Shown here: positions 24,747 to 34,349 of the stretch, piece after piece
How positions within the stretch are numbered: the stretch's first letter is position 1
How the letters are laid out: the number at the start of each line of letters is the position of its first letter
DNA from: Candidatus Poribacteria bacterium
GTDB taxonomy: Bacteria; Poribacteria; WGA-4E; WGA-3G
Direction: 5' to 3'
NCBI GenBank assembly: GCA_022827225.1
Contig: JAJDTJ010000150.1
Location: 1 to 36,960, forward strand
DNA: 36,960 nt
Notes under the pieces: model-generated
Databases searched by the model: none
Told to the model about the DNA's origin: nothing
Seen by the model: only the letters and a program-made list of their open reading frames with translations
Translations under genes and position numbers: made by a program

Positions 24747-26339
24747 ATGGACACAAAATTTTACATAAGGGTTTTCTTACTTACCGCTTTGATGCTATCT
24801 TGTATGGTATTCTCGTCCGGGTACACCGATTCGCATCTCAAGCGCGGCGGCACCTTAATATTTGGACGCGGCGGCGACTCCGTCGGCTTAGACCCAGCAC
24901 TTGAGGAAGACGGTGAGTCCTTTAAAGTCTGCGATAACATCTACGACACACTCGTTGAATACAAAGATGGCAGCACTGAACTGGAACCGGGACTCGCCAA
25001 AAGTTGGGAGAGTTCGGAAGACGGTTTGACGTGGACCTTCTACCTACGGGAAGACGTAACGTTCCATGACGGAACGCCATTCAATGCCGAAGCGGTTGCC
25101 TTCTCGCTGAACCGACAGCACGATAAAACCCATCCGTTCCATAAAGTTGGCGGCAGTTACATTTACTGGATCGCCACCGGCTTGGCAGAGATCGTGGATA
25201 AGATTATCGTGATTGATGAATTTACTGTCCAAATCCACCTTAAAACGGCTTACGCACCCTTTATCTATACGATCGCGATAACCCCGTTCTCTATTGTCAG
25301 TCCGACAGCTGTGAAAAAATGGGGAAACGAATTTTCCAATCATCCGGTCGGCACGGGTCCTTTCAAGTTTGTGCAATGGGACAGAGGTGATAAGATCGTG
25401 CTGGAGGCAAACGACACCTATTGGGGCGGACGTCCTCTGTTGGATAGAGTCATCTTCCGTTCTATTCCGGACAACTCGGTCCGACTTATTGAACTTCAGC
25501 AAGGTAGCCTCCACGCCATGGAGTTCCCGAACCCGGACGATCTACAACAGATTCAAGACGACGCAACACTTGAACTGCTATCGCAACCCGGTATGAGTAT
25601 CGGCTATTTGGCGATGAACATGGACAAACCGCCGCTTGATAGTCTCAAAGTCCGGCTCGCTATTAATCATGCCATTAATAAATCAGCCATTATTGAACAT
25701 CTATATCAAGGTTTGGGGATTCCAGCGAAGAACCCGATCCCACCGACACTTTGGGGGTATAACGATTCTATTGAGGATTATACCTACGATCCAGAACTCG
25801 CAAAGCAGCTTCTTGCTGAAGCAGGCTACCCGAACGGTTTTGAGACGACGCTCTGGGCATTGCCCGTTCCGCGTCCTTATATCCCTGATGGACGCGCCCT
25901 CGCAGAAGTGCTGCAATCCGAACTCCGAAATATCGGTGTAGAAACAAAAATTGTAACGTACGACTGGGGGACTTATCTTGAGAAGACGAAAAACGGGGAA
26001 CACGACATCGCTATGTTGGGGTGGAGTGCTGACCTCGGGGACCCAGATAATTTCCTCTATTTTCTCTTGAGCAAATCGTCAGCGGAGAAACCGGCTGGCA
26101 ACATCGCTTTTTACCGAAGCGACGCAATGCAAAACGTCTTAGAGCAGGCAAGGGCAACTACGGATCGCGGGAAGCGGATCTCGCTCTACCAAGAGGCACA
26201 GCAGATCTTTCATAAAGATGTGCCCTGGGTACCGTTGGCACACGCAAAACAGATTTTAGTTATTAACAAAAACGTTAAGGATCTCAAGCTCCACCCGTTG
26301 AAATGGAGATATTTCCGCCACATCTGGATTGAAAAATAA
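24747..26339 (+). CDS. ABC transporter substrate-binding protein, family 5 (DppA/OppA-like)
   Basis: A 530-aa extracytoplasmic binding protein. A signal peptide (MDTKFYIRVFLLTALMLSCM) has a possible lipobox MLSC. GGTLIFGRGGDSVGLDPAL, TWTFYLREDVTFHDGTPF and AINHAINK are classic SBP family 5 features. The family carries peptides, nickel, sugars or opines; the ligand is unknown. GGAG precedes the start. No permease or ATPase genes follow. A 2-hydroxyacid dehydrogenase begins 4 nt after the stop, so this is an operon of binding protein, dehydrogenase, PhyH and an unknown protein, suggesting uptake coupled to catabolism. Confidence 0.92.
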   Translation: MDTKFYIRVFLLTALMLSCMVFSSGYTDSHLKRGGTLIFGRGGDSVGLDPALEEDGESFKVCDNIYDTLVEYKDGSTELEPGLAKSWESSEDGLTWTFYLREDVTFHDGTPFNAEAVAFSLNRQHDKTHPFHKVGGSYIYWIATGLAEIVDKIIVIDEFTVQIHLKTAYAPFIYTIAITPFSIVSPTAVKKWGNEFSNHPVGTGPFKFVQWDRGDKIVLEANDTYWGGRPLLDRVIFRSIPDNSVRLIELQQGSLHAMEFPNPDDLQQIQDDATLELLSQPGMSIGYLAMNMDKPPLDSLKVRLAINHAINKSAIIEHLYQGLGIPAKNPIPPTLWGYNDSIEDYTYDPELAKQLLAEAGYPNGFETTLWALPVPRPYIPDGRALAEVLQSELRNIGVETKIVTYDWGTYLEKTKNGEHDIAMLGWSADLGDPDNFLYFLLSKSSAEKPAGNIAFYRSDAMQNVLEQARATTDRGKRISLYQEAQQIFHKDVPWVPLAHAKQILVINKNVKDLKLHPLKWRYFRHIWIEK

Positions 26340-26343
26340 TAAT

Positions 26344-27369
26344 ATGAATGAATCCGTATTTCGTATCGGTGTCACGCGCGATTTCCTGAAACCTGATGGC
26401 ACCTCTGATTTAGACAACATTGCGAATCCGCTTTTTGATCAGGCGGGTTTGCAGTGGGAATATATCGCAGAGAATACGCCTGCGTTAACAGCGGCACAGG
26501 TGCAAGATTACGATGCACTCTTGGTGTTAGGCACAGCGATCACAGTAGAAACATTCGTTGGGGCAGAACGTTTGGCGATTATTGCAAGGTTCGGTGTCGG
26601 GTATGACAAAGTGGATGTCGCAGCCTGTACCGAAAACGGTGTATTGCTGACAATTGCCCCTGATGGGGTTCGCCGTCCGGTTGCAACATCTATCATGACG
26701 TTTGTCTTATCGTTGAGTCATCAGTTGTTAGTAAAGGATCGGCTTATCCGCGCCGGTGGTTGGCGCGACGCGTATAACTACATGGGAATCGGGTTAGTCG
26801 GCAGAACGCTCGGTCTTGTCGGTATGGGCAATATCGGGAAAGAGACGTTTAAATTGGCGAAACCGTTCGGGATGCGCCACATCACCTTCGATCCCTACCT
26901 CACACCTGCCGAGGCAGCGGAAGTCGATGCGGAACTCGTCGATTTGGATACACTGATGGAAACGGCTGATTTCGTCTGCGTCTGCTGTCCCTTGACTGAA
27001 CAGACGCGCGGACTCATTGACGCAAGGTGTATCGGACTGATGAAACCGACAGCTTACCTGATTAACACCGCACGGGGCCCAATTGTTGACCAGAAAGCAC
27101 TCACGGAAGCACTCCAGAATCAGCGGATTCAGGGCGCTGGACTTGATGTATTTGAACAGGAACCGATTAGCGACGACGATCCGCTCTTAAGTCTGGATAA
27201 CGTTATTGTTACACCGCACAGCATCTGCTGGACGGACGAGTGTTTTGAAGGTAACGGTCGGAGCGCGTGTGAGAGCATCATCACGGTGGCTTCTGGTCAA
27301 ATTCCAACGTATGTTGTCAATCGAGATGTTATAGAGAGTCCGAAACTGCAGAAAAAGTTGGCTCGATAA
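26344..27369 (+). CDS. D-isomer-specific 2-hydroxyacid dehydrogenase
   Basis: A 341-aa NAD-dependent dehydrogenase of the SerA/glyoxylate reductase type. The Rossmann motif is GLVGMGNIG. The catalytic triad appears as the Arg in NTARGPIV, the Glu in DVFEQEP and the His in VTPHSICW. It reduces or oxidises 2-hydroxy/2-oxo acids; the substrate is not determinable. ATG 26344 is 4 nt after the binding-protein stop, so translation is coupled. A longer frame opening at TTG 26329 inside that gene adds only residues of the overlap. The C-terminus is normal for the short form without an ACT domain. Confidence 0.92.
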   Translation: MNESVFRIGVTRDFLKPDGTSDLDNIANPLFDQAGLQWEYIAENTPALTAAQVQDYDALLVLGTAITVETFVGAERLAIIARFGVGYDKVDVAACTENGVLLTIAPDGVRRPVATSIMTFVLSLSHQLLVKDRLIRAGGWRDAYNYMGIGLVGRTLGLVGMGNIGKETFKLAKPFGMRHITFDPYLTPAEAAEVDAELVDLDTLMETADFVCVCCPLTEQTRGLIDARCIGLMKPTAYLINTARGPIVDQKALTEALQNQRIQGAGLDVFEQEPISDDDPLLSLDNVIVTPHSICWTDECFEGNGRSACESIITVASGQIPTYVVNRDVIESPKLQKKLAR

Positions 27370-27390
27370 AATTAAGTTCGGAGGAACACT

Positions 27391-28185
27391 ATGCTTACGG
27401 AACAACAGGTTAAGCATTTTCATACCTTGGGATTCCTCGTTTTTCGGCAATTATTTACCGAAGACGAGTTGAGGACGATACGTGCAGAGTTTGAAGCGGC
27501 GATGGAAGCGGCGTATCGTCATGCGCCGTTTGATGGCACACATCGACATTGGCTGCCGATGATGGGACCTGAGACACCATTCTTCGCGAATTTACCGGAG
27601 GATCCACGGTTCTCTGAAGTGGCAGAGCAATTATACGGAGACGATGTGTTTTTCGTTGTCTCGGATGCGAACCGTTACGTCGGGAACACAGGCTGGCATC
27701 CTGACCACAATGCCGATCCAACGCAAGATTGTTACGGTGTGAAATTCGCATATTACCTTGAACCTGTTGGTGCCGAAAGTGGTGCGTTGAGACTGATTCC
27801 AGGTTCGCATAAGCGGTCGCTGCACGACGATCTTCGGGAAAATTTGAATGCGCTCGGATTGGAGATTTGTGACGTACCGGGTTATGTGTGTAAGTCGGAT
27901 CCGGGGGATGTGGTTGCTTTTGATATGCGGTGCTGGCATGCCAGTTGGGGGGGTAATGATGACCGCCGTATGTGTACGCTGGTTTATTACAACAACCCCA
28001 AAACGCCTCAAGAAGAGGCTGCCACCCGTAATCGGGCACGCAGCAATGCCAGAACTCCTGAACACTTTAATCGACCGGGTGCCCCACTCTACGATCCACA
28101 TTGGGTTGAAAATCCAATGGGCGGTGAAAAACGACAACGTTGGATTGATCGGCTGCACGCGTTGGGATTCTTGGATAAAGTTTAA
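27391..28185 (+). CDS. Phytanoyl-CoA dioxygenase family protein (2 of 3)
   Basis: A 264-aa Fe(II)/2-oxoglutarate oxygenase. The HxD pair is in GWHPDHNAD, the distal His in RCWHASWGGN, and RRMCTLVYY supplies the 2-oxoglutarate Arg. Ser/Arg-rich RLIPGSHKRS is the usual PhyH block. CGGAGGAAC precedes ATG 27391. It follows the dehydrogenase by 21 nt on the same strand, so the two probably act in one pathway. Substrate unknown. Confidence 0.92.
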   Translation: MLTEQQVKHFHTLGFLVFRQLFTEDELRTIRAEFEAAMEAAYRHAPFDGTHRHWLPMMGPETPFFANLPEDPRFSEVAEQLYGDDVFFVVSDANRYVGNTGWHPDHNADPTQDCYGVKFAYYLEPVGAESGALRLIPGSHKRSLHDDLRENLNALGLEICDVPGYVCKSDPGDVVAFDMRCWHASWGGNDDRRMCTLVYYNNPKTPQEEAATRNRARSNARTPEHFNRPGAPLYDPHWVENPMGGEKRQRWIDRLHALGFLDKV

Positions 28186-28255
28186 AATTAATAATGTTTT
28201 ACAGGAGCAGATTTTCCGCTTGGGTTTAAAGACTACAGAAGGAAACTTAAAACTA

Positions 28256-28807
28256 ATGAGAAAGAAAAAACAGACAGCGATTGACAAGCGAATACTCAGA
28301 GCAGAATACTTGCGGATTATACCGGAGCAGAGTGCAATGTTGCTTCCTGAGGAGATATTCGAGCACTTTGATTTTCGGATCGGATTTATCCACCAAGGCG
28401 TTGTCGCTCATGTCGAGACAATTGGTACACCTGAAGACTTAGGCGCGCACGATGCGGAAAAAGATATTGCTATACCGCGTTTGTCCTGTTTTGTCGTGCT
28501 TGTAACACAGGTGGCACTTCATCGTGTCAATCGTCTGCCGCCGTTATTCAAGCAGGCAGTATGGGAAACTATTGACGATATCATTGATGAGGAGACCGAA
28601 ATTCCAGAGATTCTTTTGGTCATTATTAATGACTGCTTAGAGAGAGCGATCGGAGAAATCAACTACAACCAATTGAAGGATGAACGTATCGTAAATCGGC
28701 TATGGAGTAGCATCAAGTCCGCTTATGGTGAGAGACACGCGCCGGATGATAGCGAGATTTTCGACAACTTCTACGAATCCGAGGAGGATCCGGACGAGGA
28801 AGAATAA
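28256..28807 (+). CDS. Unknown acidic protein, 183 aa
   Basis: I do not recognise this protein. It begins with a basic segment (MRKKKQTAIDKRILRAEYLR), has a middle predicted to be mixed helix and strand, and ends in a strongly acidic tail (ESEEDPDEEE). No signal peptide or membrane helix is seen. I chose ATG 28256, with AGAAGGA upstream; the open frame extends back into the PhyH gene but is out of register with it. It follows that gene by 70 nt and is closed by a terminator-like hairpin, so it may be the last gene of the 24.7-28.8 kb operon. Confidence 0.6.
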   Translation: MRKKKQTAIDKRILRAEYLRIIPEQSAMLLPEEIFEHFDFRIGFIHQGVVAHVETIGTPEDLGAHDAEKDIAIPRLSCFVVLVTQVALHRVNRLPPLFKQAVWETIDDIIDEETEIPEILLVIINDCLERAIGEINYNQLKDERIVNRLWSSIKSAYGERHAPDDSEIFDNFYESEEDPDEEE

Positions 28808-28868
28808 CCGCAACGGAAAAAATAATCTTCGCGTAAACCGAGAGGTCTAAAATTACCGAAACACGCGT

Positions 28869-28920
28869 AAAACCCAACGGATTCCGACACCTAAAGCGTT
28901 TGGATTGTTGGGTTTTGCTT
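28869..28920 (+). terminator. Probable terminator
   Basis: AAAACCCAAC (28869-28878) pairs with GTTGGGTTTT (28907-28916) over 10 bp, followed by a T-rich stretch. The long inner loop makes it weaker than the terminator at 12835. Confidence 0.6.
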
Positions 28921-29035
28921 TTGTCAACTTTCAGAATTATGCAACCTTTCTCCTTTGATCCGCGTCACTAAGTCAAAATATGACAACAAATGCTGGGAAG
29001 CAACCCAAGTTCATCCAAATCAATAGGAGAAATCG

Positions 29036-30295
29036 ATGAGAAACGATGATATTGCCTTAATTGAGCGCACCCTTTCAGGCGATGAAACAGCTTTCGCATT
29101 ATTGGTGGAGAAGTACCAAAAACATGTTCACGCTATCGTGTGGCGAACCATTAAAGATTTCCACATTGCTGAGGACATCGTCCAAGAAACCTTTCTGAAA
29201 GCGCATCAGAAACTTGGAACGCTGAATGATCCACAGCGATTTTCTGCGTGGATTAATGCCATTGCCACACGCCGTTGCCTTGCGTGGTTTCGCGAGAACC
29301 GCCTGAATTCCGAACTTGCTGATAATATAAACATCGCCACGAAACAGAGCGACTCATACTCCAGATATATCTCGGGAGAGCAATCGAAAGCGGCAGCACA
29401 AGAACTGCGCGAAATTATTAAAAAGTGGCTTTTGAAATTGCAGGAAAGCGAACGCACTGTTGTAACACTTCACTATTTTGATGGGCTGCCGTGCGCCGAT
29501 ATTGCCGCCTTTTTAGGAGTAACCACGAACACTATCAAAAGTCGGCTCAATCGAGCACGAAATCGACTAAAAGAGAACGAATCTCTATTGCAATCTGTTC
29601 TTGATAACTTTCAGTGTTTCGCTGTACTGAACGAGATGGCTAAAATGGAACGTAAAATTAGAGTGTGCATTGATGCCACTACTGAGAAGGGTAAGCAATT
29701 TAGAGAAGGAGGAGCCTCTCTAATAAAAACCGATGCGTTTTTGAAACTTTCCAGTTTCGGATGGGAAGAACGAGATAAGGCGGAACCGGTCACAATGCCT
29801 TTATTGGGAACTGCCATCACGCCTTCCTTATTCAGATTTCCTTCAATTATAGGTAATACATGGACGCAAGAAGGTTTTTGGGACTCACAAGCGGAGACAA
29901 TCTTAGACGGATACGAGCGAGTGGAAGTTTCCGCTGGCATTTTCCCGAGTTGCCTCAAGCATAAAAGTGTCCTTATTGACACGCCACCACGCTCGCAAAA
30001 TAATCTTCTTGCAACTTCTAATGGCAAACGGTATGAGAGGGGTTCAAAAAAGGAGAGTCCATTTGTTAACGGCACACGTTATTTGTGGTTTGCTAAGGGA
30101 ATCGGAATAGTCAAAATGCGCTATGAACACGCTAACGGTCTTACAACGGAGGCAGAATTAATGGAATACAGAGTTCCGGGCAAGATAGAAGAATATCACC
30201 CTTTACAAATTGGCTCTACGTATACCTACAAGTATCACAGTGTTTTTCTTGACGAAACAGTTTTTGAAAAATGGCGCGTTACCGAAAATTTTTGA
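29036..30295 (+). CDS. ECF-type RNA polymerase sigma factor with C-terminal extension
   Basis: A 419-aa protein. Residues about 20-95 form sigma region 2 (YQKHVHAIVWRTIKDFHIAE, DIVQETFLKAHQ). Residues about 135-185 form region 4 (LPCADIAAFLGVTTNTIKSR). Beyond that lies an extension of about 220 residues not found in simple ECF factors, with a GNTWTQEGFWDSQAETILDG block and a later TRYLWFAKGIGIVKMRYEH block that look like a secreted beta-rich domain, although no membrane segment is present. GGAGAAATCG precedes the start. Two ABC-2 membrane proteins follow directly, suggesting shared regulation. No anti-sigma gene is visible; the C-terminal domain may play that part (inference). Confidence 0.88.
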   Translation: MRNDDIALIERTLSGDETAFALLVEKYQKHVHAIVWRTIKDFHIAEDIVQETFLKAHQKLGTLNDPQRFSAWINAIATRRCLAWFRENRLNSELADNINIATKQSDSYSRYISGEQSKAAAQELREIIKKWLLKLQESERTVVTLHYFDGLPCADIAAFLGVTTNTIKSRLNRARNRLKENESLLQSVLDNFQCFAVLNEMAKMERKIRVCIDATTEKGKQFREGGASLIKTDAFLKLSSFGWEERDKAEPVTMPLLGTAITPSLFRFPSIIGNTWTQEGFWDSQAETILDGYERVEVSAGIFPSCLKHKSVLIDTPPRSQNNLLATSNGKRYERGSKKESPFVNGTRYLWFAKGIGIVKMRYEHANGLTTEAELMEYRVPGKIEEYHPLQIGSTYTYKYHSVFLDETVFEKWRVTENF

Positions 30296-30372
30296 ATCCG
30301 AACGGCACCTATTTAGAGAAAGCAGACGTAGCAGTAAAACGACCTAAACTTGCTATAACAGGAGCGGACTTG

Positions 30373-31860
30373 ATGCTTTGGGCGATTGTTAGAAGAGAAA
30401 TTACAGCAAATATCTTGAGTTTCAGGTTCTTGATGGGATTACTCATCTATTTTTCCCTAATTGTCACAAATCTCTTCGTTTTGACCAGAGATTATGAGGA
30501 TAGGCTGCAAAGCTACCAAACAGCTCTCCGAGAAAATGAAGAGCAGGTAGACCAAGTAAAAATATACTCTGAATTCGGACATAGTCGCAAACTGAAGGGG
30601 CATAGAAAACCGAAACTGCTGAGTATCTTCAACGAGGGCATGGACAAAAGGAAAGGGAATACGGTGACGGTGGCGCATGGATATGTTCCCGCTGTTGCCG
30701 AACACCACGGCTCCGATAACCCCTATCTGAACATCTTCTCCTCCATTGACTTTACCGTAATTTGCCAAGTTGTGATGAGTCTACTCGCCCTGCTTTTCGC
30801 TTATGACACGATATCGCGAGAAAAGGAAGCCGGTACATTGAGATTAACCCTCTCTTGTGCAATGCCAAGACCTATACTGCTTTTGGGAAAATACATTGCA
30901 GGAATGGTATCTATAACCCTCCCGCTCATAGCGAGTTTTATGGCAGGCTTATTGATGATACAATCTTCACTTTATGTCTCTTTTAGCAGTTCGGATTGGA
31001 TACGAATATCACTAATCTTCCTTATATCTATGCTTTATGTGTCTCTTTTTTTCCTCGTCGGACTATTCCTTTCCGCTCGAACCCACCGATCCTCTATCAC
31101 CTTGATGTTTGCAATGTGCGTCTGGGTAATTTTCGTACTCATCATTCCGAATCTAACGGTTTTATTGGTCGAACATGCGAGTCCGATACAATCGGAAAAT
31201 CCGTATAAAGAGCAGGCAGATGAATTGTGGGGCGAATTTGGAAGCAAAGCCGGAGATTATTTGAAGAAACGAGGGGTTGACCTGCCTTGGGAGCCTGCTG
31301 ATCCGGGCAGCTTAGGCGTACTTGAATCGAGAACAACGTACGCAAGCGGAGAAACAGTTAGCCTGAAACATTTTAGAAACGAAGAGGGGGTGCCCTTTGT
31401 GCAAGGGTATTATGGATTCAAGGAAAATCTCCGGGCACAATATGCAGACAAAGTGTGGCAAATCCGCAAAGCGTATCTTGATGAAAACCCGAATCGACAG
31501 TCTTTGTTGGCGTTGAACATATCCCGTATATCGCCAACAGCCGTTTACTATAACGCTGCTGCAATTCTCGCGGAAACCGACTTAGGGAATTTCTGGCAAT
31601 TCATGGAACAGACCCGGCAATATCGCCGTGAATGGGTCGAATATCTGAGAGATGAAAAAATATTTTCTTCACGTAGATGGTTCACTGGGAAAGATTCCGA
31701 AGAGCCTCTTGACTTAAGCGGAATGCCCAGATTTAAGGAGCGGAGCGAAAGTATCAGCAGCAGCCTGCAGCGTGCCTTGCCAGACATTATGATACTCGCA
31801 GCGTTAAATATCCTATTCTTTATGGGAGCGTTCGTCTCGTTCCTGCGCTATGATATATAG
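30373..31860 (+). CDS. ABC-2 type membrane protein (first of a tandem pair)
   Basis: A 495-aa polytopic protein. It has one N-terminal transmembrane helix (about 19-36), a large soluble loop, a cluster of helices (about 130-270) including FAYDTISREKEAGTLRL, another large loop, and a final helix near the end. This is the layout of ABC-2/GldF-like permeases. I chose ATG 30373 because AGGAG is upstream; the longer frame from 30271 overlaps the sigma gene and carries a basic segment without a ribosome binding site. The next gene is a clear paralogue. No ATP-binding subunit lies nearby, so the partner ATPase must be elsewhere or is not used. Confidence 0.82.
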   Translation: MLWAIVRREITANILSFRFLMGLLIYFSLIVTNLFVLTRDYEDRLQSYQTALRENEEQVDQVKIYSEFGHSRKLKGHRKPKLLSIFNEGMDKRKGNTVTVAHGYVPAVAEHHGSDNPYLNIFSSIDFTVICQVVMSLLALLFAYDTISREKEAGTLRLTLSCAMPRPILLLGKYIAGMVSITLPLIASFMAGLLMIQSSLYVSFSSSDWIRISLIFLISMLYVSLFFLVGLFLSARTHRSSITLMFAMCVWVIFVLIIPNLTVLLVEHASPIQSENPYKEQADELWGEFGSKAGDYLKKRGVDLPWEPADPGSLGVLESRTTYASGETVSLKHFRNEEGVPFVQGYYGFKENLRAQYADKVWQIRKAYLDENPNRQSLLALNISRISPTAVYYNAAAILAETDLGNFWQFMEQTRQYRREWVEYLRDEKIFSSRRWFTGKDSEEPLDLSGMPRFKERSESISSSLQRALPDIMILAALNILFFMGAFVSFLRYDI

Positions 31861-31894
31861 TGGAGGGGTCTGGATTGACGGCAAAGGAGACAAC

Positions 31895-33355
31895 ATGATC
31901 TGGCAGATAGCAAAGCGTGAAATCCTTGACAACCTGACCCGCTTTCGGTTTGCATTCACAGTAATCTTGGTGATGGTACTGATGGTGATGAATGCCATTA
32001 TATTTGTGAGCAGCAAATATCAGCGAAGAATATCGGCGTATTCCCAAGACACTACAGATGCCATAGCATCAATGAAAGAGCGGAGTTCCAGCTTAAGCGA
32101 GTTAGGTGTAAAGGGGCCAGGGAGCCTCTATAAACAGCCAAGCCAATTAGGATTCATCGCCACGGGTGCAGATGCCAACTTGCCAAAACGGATTGTTGGG
32201 AATGCTGAATCAGGAGGAAATTGGACTGCTCCGAATTTTCATTATTCAAGCTCAAACGTTTGGTCCCTTGAATACCGACAAGACCCGTTCCGTAAAAATG
32301 ACGCACTGCCAAATTTCACGGAATTAGATTGGACGTTCATCATCGGGTTGGTAATGAGTTTTATGGCGATCCTATTCACTTATGATGCTATCTCTGGAGA
32401 ACGTGAAACAGGGACCCTAAGCCTGCTCATGTCTAATTCCGTGTCACGTGCGACTGTACTTCTGGCGAAATTCATTGGTGCGTTTCTTACCCTCATGATA
32501 CCTCTATTAATTGGGATTTTACTGAATTTAATGATCGTTAGTGTTTCAGCGTTGGTGTCGCTTGATGGAAGCGAATGGACGCGGATCGGGATAATTTTTG
32601 TTATTTCTGCTATCTACATCTCAATATTCTTATGGCTTGGACTGTTTATCTCAAGCCAATTTTCCAATTCGTCAAGCAGCTTGCTGATGCTGCTGCTCAT
32701 TTGGGTTGTGTTTGTGGTCCTTATTCCAAACACAATGGGTGTGCTGGCGAGCAGTTTCCAGCACGTTCCCTCCAGAAGCGAAGTCTCTCGACTAAAGCAG
32801 GCAAGACTCGACGAAATTGATCATCGGTATTTTGGAGCGGATAGAAGACTTTTCCAATTCGGTTCCCCTTCCGACAATCCACCTAAAATCGAGGCATTGC
32901 AAGTGTGGGCTGGTTACCTAACCGAACGTGCCGATGTGAAAAGCAGATTTGATGATGAGCATCTCAATAAACAGCTTGCACAGGTTGCGTTCACACAACA
33001 AATTACGCGGCTATCCCCAGCAGCCATCTACAAATACGCCGTAGAATCTCTCTCTGGCACAGGATTCGCCAGACATAAAAGGTTTGTACAACACGCGCGG
33101 CGTTACAGACAACAGTTCATCGACTTCATCAAATCCGAGGACAGCGCAGACAAAGAAAGTTACCATGTCTATTTTTTAAAAGAAGGGTTATCCCAAAAAC
33201 CTGTTGCCTTTAACAGTATTCCCAAATTTTCAGAAAAACTGACCTTAGGTATCACCTTCAAGGGGGCACTGGTGGATCTAATGTTGTTGGTCTCACTCGC
33301 ACTACTCCTGTTTATGGCGGCTGTTTTAACATTTATGAGAAGTGATGTAAAATAA
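31895..33355 (+). CDS. ABC-2 type membrane protein (second of a tandem pair)
   Basis: A 486-aa paralogue of the preceding gene, sharing layout and the FTYDAISGERETGTLSLL block (versus FAYDTISREKEAGTLRL). Its first helix is at about 18-38 and a large extracytoplasmic loop follows. AAAGGAG then ATG 31895 fixes the start; the longer frame at 31850 overlaps the end of the first permease. The pair could form a heterodimeric exporter or membrane complex. It is cotranscribed with the sigma factor and the first permease. It ends 17 nt before the convergent PhyH gene. Confidence 0.82.
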   Translation: MIWQIAKREILDNLTRFRFAFTVILVMVLMVMNAIIFVSSKYQRRISAYSQDTTDAIASMKERSSSLSELGVKGPGSLYKQPSQLGFIATGADANLPKRIVGNAESGGNWTAPNFHYSSSNVWSLEYRQDPFRKNDALPNFTELDWTFIIGLVMSFMAILFTYDAISGERETGTLSLLMSNSVSRATVLLAKFIGAFLTLMIPLLIGILLNLMIVSVSALVSLDGSEWTRIGIIFVISAIYISIFLWLGLFISSQFSNSSSSLLMLLLIWVVFVVLIPNTMGVLASSFQHVPSRSEVSRLKQARLDEIDHRYFGADRRLFQFGSPSDNPPKIEALQVWAGYLTERADVKSRFDDEHLNKQLAQVAFTQQITRLSPAAIYKYAVESLSGTGFARHKRFVQHARRYRQQFIDFIKSEDSADKESYHVYFLKEGLSQKPVAFNSIPKFSEKLTLGITFKGALVDLMLLVSLALLLFMAAVLTFMRSDVK

Positions 33356-33372
33356 AAGCCGAATCTGTTAGG

Positions 33373-34221
33373 CTAATCAACAGTGGGACGCTGTGGATTG
33401 CCCCAGTGTCCGTTTTTATCCTCTCCACTCACTACGACACCTTCCTTATCCCAACGAAAAGATGCTCGGACATCGGTGGTGCAGTAGCGTAAAGTAAGAC
33501 CACAGCGTCGTTTCGATGAGGAGTTGGCGTTTGAGCCGTGCAAAAGCAGATCGGTGTGGATAGAGATTTCACCGGCTTTGAGTTCAACGTTAACGGTCTC
33601 ACCGTACTGTTCAGCATCTTCAACGATTTGCCCCAACACGCTGTTATCATCAGGTGTGCTGTGCCGAGGTGTCAGATGCCCCAAGCGATGTGAACCGGCA
33701 ATGAATCGCATCGCACCGTTTTCGATAGCGGCATCGTCAATCGCGAGCCAGACGGTAACGGTTTTCGAGGGTGTCAGGGGCCAGTAACCGGCATCTTGAT
33801 GCCAACCGACGACCTTCGGATCGTGCGGCATCTTGCAAAAATAGTGCGCACCCCAACCGATAACGTCCTCGCCGATCAAGTCTTTTACGCAGGAGACAAT
33901 CTTTGGATGTGTGAGAAGATCGTAGACTTTCCCGTATTTCATGTGCGCAGAGATAATCGAGTAACTACTTCCACCTGCCGCGATGACATCTGCTAATAGG
34001 GTATCAAAGTACCGGCGGTGTTCGCCAATTTCGGCTTCATCGAAAATTGGGATGCCTTTGATATAACCGACACGGTTGAAACCTGCAACTTGTTCGGGTG
34101 TTAATACCTTTGGCCGCTCCGTGACGCTTGCGTGAAATTGGAGATCGCGCCCCATTTCAGCGAGCTGTTCCCACGTCGGCATGATTTTGTCAGTTTTGTA
34201 GGTTACACTTTGGTTTGACAT
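33373..34221 (-). CDS. Phytanoyl-CoA dioxygenase family protein (3 of 3)
   Basis: A 282-aa Fe(II)/2-oxoglutarate oxygenase. GWHQDAGYW gives the HxD site and IHTDLLLHGSNAN the distal His; RRCGLTLRY carries the 2-oxoglutarate Arg. ENGAMRFIAGSHRLGHL is the strand-turn typical of PhyH. GGCGGAG precedes the ATG at 34221. It stands alone on the minus strand, convergent with the ABC-2 pair and divergent from the next gene. The sequence is only distantly similar to the two other PhyH proteins, so functions probably differ. Confidence 0.92.
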   Translation of the reverse strand: MSNQSVTYKTDKIMPTWEQLAEMGRDLQFHASVTERPKVLTPEQVAGFNRVGYIKGIPIFDEAEIGEHRRYFDTLLADVIAAGGSSYSIISAHMKYGKVYDLLTHPKIVSCVKDLIGEDVIGWGAHYFCKMPHDPKVVGWHQDAGYWPLTPSKTVTVWLAIDDAAIENGAMRFIAGSHRLGHLTPRHSTPDDNSVLGQIVEDAEQYGETVNVELKAGEISIHTDLLLHGSNANSSSKRRCGLTLRYCTTDVRASFRWDKEGVVVSGEDKNGHWGNPQRPTVD

Positions 34222-34349
34222 TATTGCTCCGCCTTATGCAAATTCTGATTTGATTCTACCATAAATACAATCAAAATGGTATAATATATAAGCATTCAAA
34301 AGATTCTACTCACAAAAAACAGACTTTATCTTGAAATTGAGGGTAATTA

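Noticed and set aside
25044..25514. 156-codon minus-strand ORF inside the peptide-binding protein gene
   Set aside because: It is antisense to a strongly conserved family 5 binding protein and has no start signals.
27455..28287. Minus-strand ORFs (194 and 218 codons) opposite the second PhyH gene
   Set aside because: They are shadows of a gene with intact catalytic motifs and show His/Pro/Arg-rich low-quality sequence.
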